Shown one piece after another: positions 1 to 5,682 of a stretch of 5,682 nt of DNA. The stretch comes from Bifidobacteriaceae bacterium (GTDB lineage: Bacteria > Actinomycetota > Actinomycetes > Actinomycetales > WQXJ01): positions 1-5,682 of the forward strand of contig JAISTN010000276.1 in NCBI GenBank assembly GCA_031272565.1, read 5' to 3'. Position numbers and translations under genes: made by a program. Position 1 is the stretch's first letter, and every line of letters begins with the position of its first letter. Under the pieces are notes generated by a model. It was given only the letters and a program-made list of their open reading frames with translations. It did not search any database and was not told the origin of the DNA.

Positions 1-84
1 GGGGGTTTGGTTTGGGGGGCCCCCGCGGGCCCCCCGGCCCGGGGGGCGTGGGTCCACCCCCCGGGGGGGGGGGGCCCCCCCCCC
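1..84. other. G/C homopolymer block, probably unreliable sequence
   Basis: This stretch consists nearly entirely of alternating runs of G and C. Runs include six G at 14-19, six C at 30-35, six G at 41-46, six C at 57-62, twelve G at 63-74 and ten C at 75-84. The rest of the window has nothing similar, and coding sequence looks normal again from about 85. Such runs at an end suggest low-quality base calls or a collapsed assembly edge, not a real gene segment. A real GC-rich coding linker (Gly/Pro-rich) cannot be excluded, because the frame of the overlapping minus-strand gene stays open through it. Confidence 0.7.
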
Positions 85-206
85 GCTGCCGCCACCTGTC
101 CGGGGGCGGCATCGGCCGCTTCAATCGCCTGGTCCAGACGCCGCAACAGTTCGGCGTCCGGCTGCATCTGGTCACGCATGTCGCGGAAAAAGTCGTGGTC
201 AGTCAT
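1..206 (-). CDS. Putative anti-sigma or sigma-partner protein, N-terminal part only
   Basis: A reading frame opens with ATG at 206-204, inside the end of the sigma factor gene. The junction is ATGACTGA, so the start codon precedes the sigma stop by a few bases, an arrangement typical of translational coupling. The readable N-terminus is MTDHDFFRDMRDQMQPDAEL followed by LRRLDQAIEAADAAPGQVAA (about residues 1-40). It is charged and probably helical, with no membrane segment in the visible part. The frame stays open to position 3, but codons below about position 86 fall in G/C homopolymer runs and give a Gly/Pro-rich tail that should not be trusted. Genes directly after ECF sigma factors commonly encode anti-sigma factors, often with a soluble N-terminal domain and a later membrane helix, and that is the inferred role. 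I do not recognise the family. It could instead be another small regulatory or membrane protein. Confidence 0.6.
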   Translation of the reverse strand, partial: MTDHDFFRDMRDQMQPDAELLRRLDQAIEAADAAPGQVAAAGGGPPPPGGWTHAPRAGGPAGAPQTKP

Positions 207-759
207 CGAACAACGCTCCTAACAGTTGGTCACGCATCTGCTGGCGGCCCCGGGTCAGGCGGACCCTGACGGTGCCGGGCTCCAGCTCCAGCAGTTCGGC
301 GATCCGCCCCACCGGCAGATCCTCGAAGTAGAACAGGTGCAGCACGGTGCGGTACGGCTCGGCCAGATGGGCCAAGGCCCGGAAGACCGCGTCTTGCTGC
401 TCGGTGGCGAAGTGGAACTGGACCGGACCCGTCCGTTCCGCATCGCTGGGCGAAAGGGGCACCACGCGGGTGCGCCAAGACGAGGCGGCCAGCTTGCGGG
501 CGCAATTCAGGGTGGTGACAATCAGCCAGGCCTTGCGGTGCTCCTCATCGGCGCACTGCGGCGTCCGGCGGTGATAGGCCAGGAAGACCTCCTGGAAGAC
601 GTCATCGGCGTCGCCCTGACACTGGGTGTGGGTCAAAGCGATGCCGTACACCATGGCTTGGTAGCGTTCCACCACTTGGCGGGTGTGCTCCTGGCCCGGT
701 GGTCCGGTCAGCCCGGCCGGTTCCAGGGTGGACTCGACCCGTAGGGCGTTGCCGTCCAT
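199..759 (-). CDS. ECF-type RNA polymerase sigma factor (sigma-70 family)
   Basis: The product is a 186-residue protein of the size expected for an ECF sigma factor, which has only regions 2 and 4. Region 2 spans about residues 27-98 and contains the core-binding and -10-recognition signature ADDVFQEVFLAYHR (51-64), followed by the KAWLIVTTLNCARKL helix (76-90). A short linker (about 99-120) leads to region 4 at about 123-180. There, LPVGRIAELLELEPGTVRVR (148-167) is the helix-turn-helix that reads the -35 element. The start is well supported: GAAGGAG lies five bases upstream of the ATG. The protein directs core RNA polymerase to a small regulon, usually in response to envelope or other stress. 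Its stop codon is overlapped by the start of the next gene, probably its anti-sigma partner. The exporter gene lies 119 bases upstream on the same strand. The ECF group and its signal cannot be assigned from the sequence alone. Confidence 0.93.
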   Translation of the reverse strand: MDGNALRVESTLEPAGLTGPPGQEHTRQVVERYQAMVYGIALTHTQCQGDADDVFQEVFLAYHRRTPQCADEEHRKAWLIVTTLNCARKLAASSWRTRVVPLSPSDAERTGPVQFHFATEQQDAVFRALAHLAEPYRTVLHLFYFEDLPVGRIAELLELEPGTVRVRLTRGRQQMRDQLLGALFDD

Positions 760-763
760 GTTG

Positions 764-770
764 CTCCTTC
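764..770 (-). promoter_or_regulatory. Ribosome binding site of the sigma factor gene
   Basis: The minus strand reads GAAGGAG, then five bases (CAAC plus the adjoining base), then the ATG at 759-757. This is a strong Shine-Dalgarno match with good spacing and fixes the sigma start. It contrasts with the exporter, gltX and glnS starts, which have no comparable site. Confidence 0.8.
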
Positions 771-804
771 GCGTTCTCTCTCATCGCTGGCGCCTTCACC
801 CATT

Positions 805-833
805 AACTGCTGGTAGGAACCCAAAACGTTACA
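805..833 (-). promoter_or_regulatory. Possible promoter of the sigma factor gene, ECF-like -35
   Basis: On the minus strand, TGTAAC (833-828) is followed by GTTTT. An AAC core followed by a T run is a common look for ECF-dependent -35 elements, and many ECF sigma genes drive their own transcription. The expected -10 region, 16-17 bases further on, reads about GCAGTT and lacks a clear CGT-type motif, so the match is only half convincing. The same bases also contain TAACGT, which fits a housekeeping TAnnnT -10. The 119-base gap (760-878) shows no good intrinsic terminator: it has GC-rich sequence but no hairpin followed by a T run. Confidence 0.25.
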
Positions 834-878
834 AGCCAAACCAAACTGCCCCGGCCCGGCACCGCCCGCTGCGCCGCG

Positions 879-2750
879 TCAGCCCGCCGGCGCCTCGGCC
901 TGTTCGGCGTACAACCGGGCATACAAGCCGCCCTTGGCCACCAACTCCCGGTGGGTGCCCTGCTCAACGATCCGCCCCGCCTCCAACACATAGATCCGGT
1001 CGGCGTGGCTGACGGTGCTCAAGCGGTGGGCGATGGCGACCGTGGTGCGCCCGGCGGAGGCGTCATCGAGCGCCGCCTGCACTAGCCGTTCCGAGACGGT
1101 GTCCAGGGCCGATGTCGCCTCATCCAGCAACAGCACCGGGGCGTTCTTCAAGATCACCCGGGCAATCGCCAGGCGTTGGCGTTCACCGCCGGACAGCCGG
1201 TAGCCCTGCTCCCCCACCACGGTGGCGAAGCCGTCCGGGAACTCGCGGATGGTGTCCAGGATGTTGGCTTTACCCGCCGCCGCCGCCAGCTCGTCATCGG
1301 TCGCGTCCGGTTTGGCGTAGCGCAGGTTGTCCGCAATCGAGGCGTGGAACAGGTAGCTCTGCTGGCTGACAATGCCGATCTGGTCAATCAGCCCGGCGTG
1401 GCGCAGTGCCCGCACGTCATCGCCCGCAAATATGACCCGCCCGGAACCGGCCTCGTGGAAGCGGCACATCAGGTAGCCAATGGTGGTCTTGCCGGAACCG
1501 GACGGCCCCACAAAGGCGACAAACTCGCCCGGTTCGATTCGGAAGGTGGCGTCATCGATGGTGGGCCTATCCTGTGGATCGGCATCGGCGTAGCGGAAGG
1601 TGACGTGGTCAAATTCGATCCGCCCAATCTGGGCTGGGTTGACCTCGCGGGCGTCCGGGGCATCGGTGATGGCAGGCTTCAAATCCAGGTATTCGAAGAT
1701 GCGGGCAAACAGCGCGGCCGAGGTTTGCAGGTCCAGGGCCAGGCGCAACAGCCCCATCATGGGCATCAACAGGCGGGACTGGACGGCGGTGAAGGCCACC
1801 AGAGTGCCGGCCGTGATGCTGGTGTTGCCGCGGTCGATCAGCAGCCCGGACAGCAGGTAGATCAGGGCCGGCAGCAGGGACACGAAGACCTGCACCATGG
1901 CGAAGAACCACTGGCCGGTCATCTGCTGTTTGACCTGCAGACTGATCAGGCGGCTGTTTTCCGCCGCGTACTTGGCGGCCTCGTCGCGTTGGCGGCCAAA
2001 CGACTTAGCCAGCAGGATGCCGCTGACCCCCAGGGATTCCTGGGTGATGGCGGTCATCTCCGACAGGGACTCTTGAGTCTGGGTAGCCACCCGGGCCCGC
2101 ACTTGCCCTACCCGGCGCTGCACTATGACCAAGATGGGCATCAGGCACAGGGCGATGGCGGTCAGTTGCCAACTGAGCACCACCATGGTGATGAAACTGG
2201 CAATCACGGTGACGGTGTTGCCCACCACTGAACTGACCGTGTTGGTCAGCACGTTGGCCACGCCGCCCACGTCGTTGGCCAGGCGGGATTGGATGACGCC
2301 GGTCTTGGTGCGGGTGAAGAAGGCCAGTTCCATGCCCTGCAGGTGGTCGAACAGGCTGACCCGCAGGTCACCCATCACCCGGTTGCCCACCTTTGATGTC
2401 AGGTAGGTTTGGCAGATGCCGATCAGGTTGGAGGCCAACAGCAGCGCCACCATGATGACCAGCAGCGTCACCAGGCGGTTCAGGTTGACCCCGCCCGTCT
2501 TGGGGAACAGGCCCTGGTCAAAGATGCGCTGGGTCAGCAGGGGCGGCCAAACCGAAATGGCGGCCGTGGCCAGCACCAACACCACCGTGATGACAATCGG
2601 CCAGCGGTAGGGCTTGAACAGGGCCAAGATCCGCCGGCCCAGGCCTTCGATGCGGGGCGAAGCGGCATTGATGGCGCGCTGGACTTCTTCATCCCGGGCG
2701 CCAACGCGGGCGCCGCGCCCGCCGCCGCCACCGCCCGGACCCATTGCCAT
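879..2750 (-). CDS. ABC exporter half-transporter (membrane domain fused to ATPase)
   Basis: With the ATG at 2750-2748 the protein is 623 residues, normal for an MsbA/LmrA/BmrA-type exporter that works as a dimer in the cytoplasmic membrane. A glycine-rich N-terminus (GGGGGG at 6-11) precedes six predicted membrane helices at about 49-71, 93-113, 175-193, 195-212, 282-305 and 312-335. The ATPase domain has A-loop Y387 in FRY, Walker A GPSGSGKTT (415-423, K421), Q-loop Q463, signature LSGGERQRL (from 519), Walker B VLLLDEATSALD with D543 and catalytic E544, and H-loop H575. All catalytic residues are present, so a homodimer with two active sites is plausible. The frame extends upstream to an ATG at 2870, but that part is Arg/Gly-rich with no family character. 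GTG at 2756-2754 is another possible start (625 residues). The substrate (lipid, drug or peptide) is unknown. The gene is divergent from gltX. Confidence 0.95.
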   Translation of the reverse strand: MAMGPGGGGGGRGARVGARDEEVQRAINAASPRIEGLGRRILALFKPYRWPIVITVVLVLATAAISVWPPLLTQRIFDQGLFPKTGGVNLNRLVTLLVIMVALLLASNLIGICQTYLTSKVGNRVMGDLRVSLFDHLQGMELAFFTRTKTGVIQSRLANDVGGVANVLTNTVSSVVGNTVTVIASFITMVVLSWQLTAIALCLMPILVIVQRRVGQVRARVATQTQESLSEMTAITQESLGVSGILLAKSFGRQRDEAAKYAAENSRLISLQVKQQMTGQWFFAMVQVFVSLLPALIYLLSGLLIDRGNTSITAGTLVAFTAVQSRLLMPMMGLLRLALDLQTSAALFARIFEYLDLKPAITDAPDAREVNPAQIGRIEFDHVTFRYADADPQDRPTIDDATFRIEPGEFVAFVGPSGSGKTTIGYLMCRFHEAGSGRVIFAGDDVRALRHAGLIDQIGIVSQQSYLFHASIADNLRYAKPDATDDELAAAAGKANILDTIREFPDGFATVVGEQGYRLSGGERQRLAIARVILKNAPVLLLDEATSALDTVSERLVQAALDDASAGRTTVAIAHRLSTVSHADRIYVLEAGRIVEQGTHRELVAKGGLYARLYAEQAEAPAG

Positions 2751-2753
2751 GGT

Positions 2754-2769
2754 CACACCCCGAAGCCTA
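2754..2769 (-). promoter_or_regulatory. Candidate -10 box and leaderless-type start of the ABC exporter gene
   Basis: The minus strand reads TAGGCT (2769-2764), then seven bases, then GTG at 2756-2754, with ATG two codons further in frame at 2750. TAGGCT fits the actinobacterial TAnnnT -10 consensus, and the seven-base gap puts transcription start on or beside the GTG. There is no AGGAGG-like site before either start; the closest is a GGGG run. No good -35 is visible. The box is seen directly; its function is inferred. Confidence 0.4.
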
Positions 2770-2889
2770 GCGGGGCCGGGGCCGCACTCCCCCACCGCGC
2801 CACGGCGGCTTTCGGTGGCTGCCCAGTGCCGCCGCCCGGCTTGGTCTTTAGCCGACCGGCGGCCCTTCACCCACCACCGCCGGGCCAGT

Positions 2890-2905
2890 TAGGCTTGACG
2901 GCATC
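2890..2905 (+). promoter_or_regulatory. Candidate -10 box and very short leader of gltX
   Basis: TAGGCT (2890-2895) matches the TAnnnT -10 consensus. Seven bases later lies A2903, a suitable transcription start, and the ATG is at 2906, so the leader would be about three bases or absent. No Shine-Dalgarno-like sequence lies before the ATG. The hexamer is identical to the one in front of the divergent exporter gene. No clear -35 is seen. Confidence 0.4.
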
Positions 2906-4402
2906 ATGACCACAACAGCCCTCAAACCGGCGCGCCTGCGCGTGGCGCCTTCGCCAACCGGTGACCCACACGTGGGCACCGCCTACATGTCACTGTTCAA
3001 CTTGGCCTACGCCCGCCAAACCGGCGGCCAGTTCATCCTGCGGATCGAGGACACCGACCGGGTCCGCTACGTGGCGGATTCGGAACGCCAGATCTTTGAC
3101 ACCCTGCATTGGCTGGGACTGGACTGGGATGAGGGCCCGGACGTGGGTGGACCCTGCGGCCCCTACCGCCAATCGGAGCGCCTGGACACCTACCAGCCTT
3201 ACGTCGACCAACTAATCGCGGACGGCCACGCCTACTACTGCTGGTGCTCCCGGGAGCGGCTCCAGGCACTGCGGGAAGAACAGGAACGCTCCAAGACCTC
3301 CAACACGGGCTACGACCGGCTGTGCTACGGCAAGACCCGCGAAGAGCGGGCCGCCCTACCCGGGTTCACCGACAGCCCGGTGGTGCGCATGCTGATTCCG
3401 GATGGCCTGGACTTGACCTTCCCGGACGTCATCCGCGGCCAACTGACCGCGCCCCCGCCGGACGACCAGGTGATCTTGAAGGCGGACGGCTTCCCCACCT
3501 ACCACCTGGCCGTAGTGGTGGACGATCATCTGATGGGCATCACCCATGTGGTGCGCGGCGAAGAGTGGATCAGTTCCACGCCCAAACACATCCTGCTGTA
3601 CCAGTGGCTGGGCTGGGAGCCGCCCGCCTTTGCCCACATGCCGCTGCTGCGCAACCAGGACCGTTCCAAGATTTCCAAGCGCAAGAACCCGGCCGCCCGC
3701 TTGGCCTGGTTCCGCGAACAGGGCTACCTGCCGGAGGCCTTGCGCAACTTCCTGCAGTTGATGGGCTACCCGCCGGTGCACGGCGACGACGAGGTGGCGT
3801 CGTTTGAGGACTTCGTGGCGGCCTTCGACTGGGCCAAGATCAACCCGGTGGGGCCCATCTTTGACCTGGACAAGCTGACCTGGCTGAACGGCCACTACAT
3901 CCGCTCCCTGGAGCCGGCCGAACTGGCCCAGCGGATCACCACCCACCTGGTGGAAACCGGCCAGTGGCCAAGTCCGCCGGACCCGGCGGCGGTGGACTTG
4001 CTGACGCGGGCTACGCCCATGATCCAGGAGCGGCTGACGCTGCTCAGCGAGGCCCTGCCCAAGCTGGCCTTCCTCTACACGGCCGATTCCGACCTGGTGG
4101 TGGCGGACGACGCCCTAGCCACGTTGAACGCTGACGCCCCAAGGGTGCTGGCCGCCGCCATCGACATCGTGCACCAAGTGCCAGCCGGTAGCTTCACGGC
4201 TGAAACCTTGGAGGCGGCGCTGCGGGCCGGGCTGGTGGAGGGCCTGGAACTGAAGGCCCGGGTGGCCTTCGGGGCCGTCCGCACGGCCATTGCCGGCCAG
4301 AAGGTGTCGCCGCCGCTGTTCGATTCGATGGCCGTGCTGGGGCAGGCGAGCTGCCTGGCGCGGTTGCGGGCGTTGGCCGGGCGGTTGGCAACCCAAGGTT
4401 AA
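2906..4402 (+). CDS. gltX: Glutamate--tRNA ligase (GluRS)
   Basis: This cytoplasmic class Ib aminoacyl-tRNA synthetase joins glutamate to tRNA-Glu using ATP. The 498-residue length is normal for a bacterial GluRS. The catalytic Rossmann fold opens with RVAPSPTGDPHVGT; HVGT (22-25) is the HIGH motif. ILRIEDTD follows (about 44-51). A zinc-site candidate CxC (C112, C114) with YxxxC (Y136, C140) lies in the insertion domain. The KMSKS loop is KISKR (255-259) within LLRNQDRSKISKRKNPAAR, a GluRS hallmark. The remainder, to about residue 498, is the helical anticodon-binding domain and ends in SPPLFDSMAVLG-type sequence, usual for the family. The ATG at 2906 is chosen because the conserved core starts ten residues later and a -10-like box lies just upstream. 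glnS follows after 25 bases, so the two are probably cotranscribed. With a GlnRS present, this GluRS is expected to be discriminating (tRNA-Glu only), but I could not confirm that from residues. Confidence 0.97.
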   Translation: MTTTALKPARLRVAPSPTGDPHVGTAYMSLFNLAYARQTGGQFILRIEDTDRVRYVADSERQIFDTLHWLGLDWDEGPDVGGPCGPYRQSERLDTYQPYVDQLIADGHAYYCWCSRERLQALREEQERSKTSNTGYDRLCYGKTREERAALPGFTDSPVVRMLIPDGLDLTFPDVIRGQLTAPPPDDQVILKADGFPTYHLAVVVDDHLMGITHVVRGEEWISSTPKHILLYQWLGWEPPAFAHMPLLRNQDRSKISKRKNPAARLAWFREQGYLPEALRNFLQLMGYPPVHGDDEVASFEDFVAAFDWAKINPVGPIFDLDKLTWLNGHYIRSLEPAELAQRITTHLVETGQWPSPPDPAAVDLLTRATPMIQERLTLLSEALPKLAFLYTADSDLVVADDALATLNADAPRVLAAAIDIVHQVPAGSFTAETLEAALRAGLVEGLELKARVAFGAVRTAIAGQKVSPPLFDSMAVLGQASCLARLRALAGRLATQG

Positions 4403-4413
4403 CCGTCGCCTGG

Positions 4414-4427
4414 TAAGTTTGTAGGCC
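4414..4427 (+). promoter_or_regulatory. Possible internal leaderless promoter before glnS
   Basis: TAAGTT (4414-4419) fits TAnnnT and is followed by eight bases and then the GTG start at 4428. No Shine-Dalgarno site is visible in the 25-base gap after gltX. A TTGGCA hexamer at 4385-4390 resembles a -35 but is 23 bases from the box, too far for a standard promoter. Readthrough from gltX is the simpler explanation for glnS expression. Confidence 0.22.
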
Positions 4428-5682
4428 GTGACTGAGGCCTCCAAATATGCGGCCGGCGACTTCATCGCCGATGTCGTCCGGGAAGACAACGCGAAGGGCA
4501 CCTACAAGGGGCGCGTCCAGACGCGGTTCCCGCCGGAACCGAACGGCTACCTGCACATTGGCCACGCCAAGGCGATAGTCAACGACTTCGGCATCGCGCA
4601 GCAGTTTGGTGGCACCTGCAACGTGCGGTTCGACGACACCAACCCGGACACGGAAGAAGCCGAGTTTGCTGAATCGATCCTGAAGGACATCGCGTGGCTG
4701 GGGTTCACGCCGGATCATGTGTTCCACGCCTCGGACTACTTTGGGGTGTTGTATGAGTGGGCTGAGGCGCTGATCTTGAAGGGCCTGGCCTACGTCGATG
4801 ACCAGACGGCGGAGACGATCTCCGAACAGCGCGGCGGGTTTGGCCAGCCGGGCACGGAGAGCCCTTACCGGGGCCGCCCGGTGGAGGAGAACCTGGATCT
4901 GTTCCGGCGCATGCGGGCCGGCGAGTTCCCGGACGGCTCGCGGGTGTTGCGCGCCAAGGTCGACATGCAGGCGGACAACATGCAGTTGCGGGACCCGGTG
5001 ATGTACCGCATCCGCCGTGGCCACCATTTCCGCACCGGCGACCAGTGGTGCATCTACCCGATGTATGACTGGGCCCACGGGCAGTCTGACGCGGTGGAGG
5101 GTGTCACCCATTCGATGTGCACGTTGGAGTTCGAGGACCACCGGCCGTTGTATGACTGGTACCTGGACCACTTGGACCTGCCGTACGAACAGCCCCGCCA
5201 GTACGAGTTTGCCCGCCTGGAGTTGACCCACACGGTGACGTCGAAGCGCCGCCTGGCCCAGTTGGTGCGTGAGGGCCACGTGGATGGCTGGGACGACCCG
5301 CGCATGCCGACCCTGTCCGGGCTGCGCCGGCGCGGCTACCCGCCGGCCGCCATCCGCGAGTTCTGCCGCTCGATTGGCACCTCGAAAACTAACTCGCGCC
5401 ACGCCATCGAAGAGTTGGAGTGGTTTGTGCGGGACGAGCTGAACCGAACAGCTCTGCGGCGCATGGCCGTGTTGCGGCCCATCGAGTTGGTGATCGACAA
5501 CTGGCCCTTGGCGCCCGATGGCGCTCCCGTGGTCGACTGGTTCGAGGTGGCCAACAACCCGGAAAACCCGGCCGATGGCGTCCGGTCGGTGCCGTTCACC
5601 GGCCGGCTGTACATTGAGGCGGAAGACTTCGAGGAGGTCCCGCCGCCAGGGTATTTCCGCCTGTCACCGGGCCGCGAGGTGC
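4428..5682 (+). CDS. glnS: Glutamine--tRNA ligase (GlnRS), 3' end outside the window
   Basis: Translation from GTG at 4428 gives an uninterrupted 418-residue frame running off the window, about three quarters of a typical 550-residue GlnRS. The enzyme attaches glutamine to tRNA-Gln with ATP in the cytoplasm. The N-terminus carries a perfect HIGH motif in [16 protein letters not shown] (HIGH at 43-46), then [57 protein letters not shown] and [14 protein letters not shown], all characteristic of GlnRS as opposed to GluRS. The KMSKS loop is VTSKR (270-274) in [14 protein letters not shown], where the usual form is [16 protein letters not shown] follows, and the anticodon-binding beta-barrel domain begins after about residue 335. 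The GTG is chosen because it lies just before the conserved core and 25 bases after gltX. The C-terminus is unseen; some bacterial GlnRS carry a YqeY-like tail there, which cannot be tested here. Confidence 0.96.
   Translation, partial: MTEASKYAAGDFIADVVREDNAKGTYKGRVQTRFPPEPNGYLHIGHAKAIVNDFGIAQQFGGTCNVRFDDTNPDTEEAEFAESILKDIAWLGFTPDHVFHASDYFGVLYEWAEALILKGLAYVDDQTAETISEQRGGFGQPGTESPYRGRPVEENLDLFRRMRAGEFPDGSRVLRAKVDMQADNMQLRDPVMYRIRRGHHFRTGDQWCIYPMYDWAHGQSDAVEGVTHSMCTLEFEDHRPLYDWYLDHLDLPYEQPRQYEFARLELTHTVTSKRRLAQLVREGHVDGWDDPRMPTLSGLRRRGYPPAAIREFCRSIGTSKTNSRHAIEELEWFVRDELNRTALRRMAVLRPIELVIDNWPLAPDGAPVVDWFEVANNPENPADGVRSVPFTGRLYIEAEDFEEVPPPGYFRLSPGREV

Larger units (their letters stand above)
2751..2905. 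promoter_or_regulatory. Divergent intergenic region between ABC exporter and gltX
   Basis: This gap of about 155 bases separates two outward-reading genes and must hold both promoters. It contains two inverted copies of TAGGCTT, one near each start codon (2769-2763 on minus, 2890-2896 on plus). It also contains an imperfect inverted repeat, GCCGCCcGG (2831-2839) with CCGGCGGC (2856-2863), with a 16-base loop. I see no small gene in it; the open frames crossing it are antisense or upstream extensions of real genes. Confidence 0.55.

Noticed and set aside
14..84. G/C runs considered as G-quadruplex or hairpin-forming regulatory DNA
   Set aside because: The runs sit at the very edge, inside an apparent coding frame, and look more like poor-quality sequence than a conserved element.
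226..744. 172-residue plus-strand frame opposite the sigma factor
   Set aside because: It mirrors the sigma gene; the minus-strand frame has the sigma motifs and a good ribosome binding site.
836..845. CCAAACCAAA here is the reverse complement of TTTGGTTTGG near positions 6-15, considered as a repeat pair
   Set aside because: The match is short and low in complexity, and one copy is within unreliable sequence.
1176..2231. 351-residue open frame on the plus strand
   Set aside because: It is antisense to the ABC exporter, with a Gln/Gly/His-rich composition typical of a shadow frame and no motif.
2831..2863. Imperfect inverted repeat in the exporter/gltX gap, considered as terminator or operator
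   Set aside because: The stem has a bulge and a long loop, no T run follows, and short GC inverted repeats are frequent by chance at this base composition.
3356..3946. 196-residue open frame on the minus strand
   Set aside because: It is antisense to the catalytic core of gltX and shows no independent coding sign.
4194..5402. 402-residue open frame on the minus strand
   Set aside because: It lies opposite glnS and the end of gltX, which have strong family motifs. Its translation has no recognisable domain, and long antisense frames are expected in GC-rich coding DNA.
1..5682. Search for CRISPR arrays, insertion sequences, tRNA or rRNA genes and phage or defence genes
   Set aside because: No regularly spaced repeats, transposase motifs, cloverleaf-like sequences or defence domains were seen; the window is largely filled by recognisable genes.

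Overview
The window reads as ordinary chromosomal DNA from a high-GC Gram-positive bacterium, most likely an actinobacterium. The support is GC-rich third codon positions, long spurious antisense reading frames, a glycine-rich N-terminus on an ABC exporter, an actinobacterial-looking GluRS, and several genes that lack a Shine-Dalgarno site but have a TAnnnT box close to the start codon, as in leaderless transcription. No species can be named from the sequence alone.

Layout. Positions 1-84 are almost pure G and C homopolymer runs and are probably unreliable sequence at a contig edge. Three genes lie on the minus strand, read right to left: an MsbA/LmrA-type ABC exporter (879-2750), an ECF RNA polymerase sigma factor (199-759), and the first part of a small protein (about 1-206) whose start codon overlaps the sigma stop codon as ATGACTGA. 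That protein is probably the anti-sigma or partner protein of the sigma factor and is cut by the window edge. Two genes lie on the plus strand, divergent from the exporter: gltX (glutamyl-tRNA synthetase, 2906-4402) and, 25 bases later, glnS (glutaminyl-tRNA synthetase) from a GTG start at 4428. glnS stays open to the end of the window and is incomplete at its 3' end.

How the parts work together. The sigma factor and overlapping downstream gene form a translationally coupled regulatory pair. The exporter upstream is on the same strand but separated by 119 bases, so co-regulation is possible but not shown. GltX and GlnS charge tRNA-Glu and tRNA-Gln. Their adjacency suggests an operon and shows that this organism can make Gln-tRNA directly, without depending only on the GatCAB transamidation route. 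The 155-base gap between exporter and gltX holds two mirror-image TAGGCTT boxes, each next to a start codon, which look like divergent -10 elements.

I found no mobile element, CRISPR array, tRNA, rRNA or convincing new system. The points most worth checking are the truncated sigma partner gene, the paired leaderless-type promoters, the glnS gene with its GTG start and VTSKR signature, and the suspect first 84 bases.
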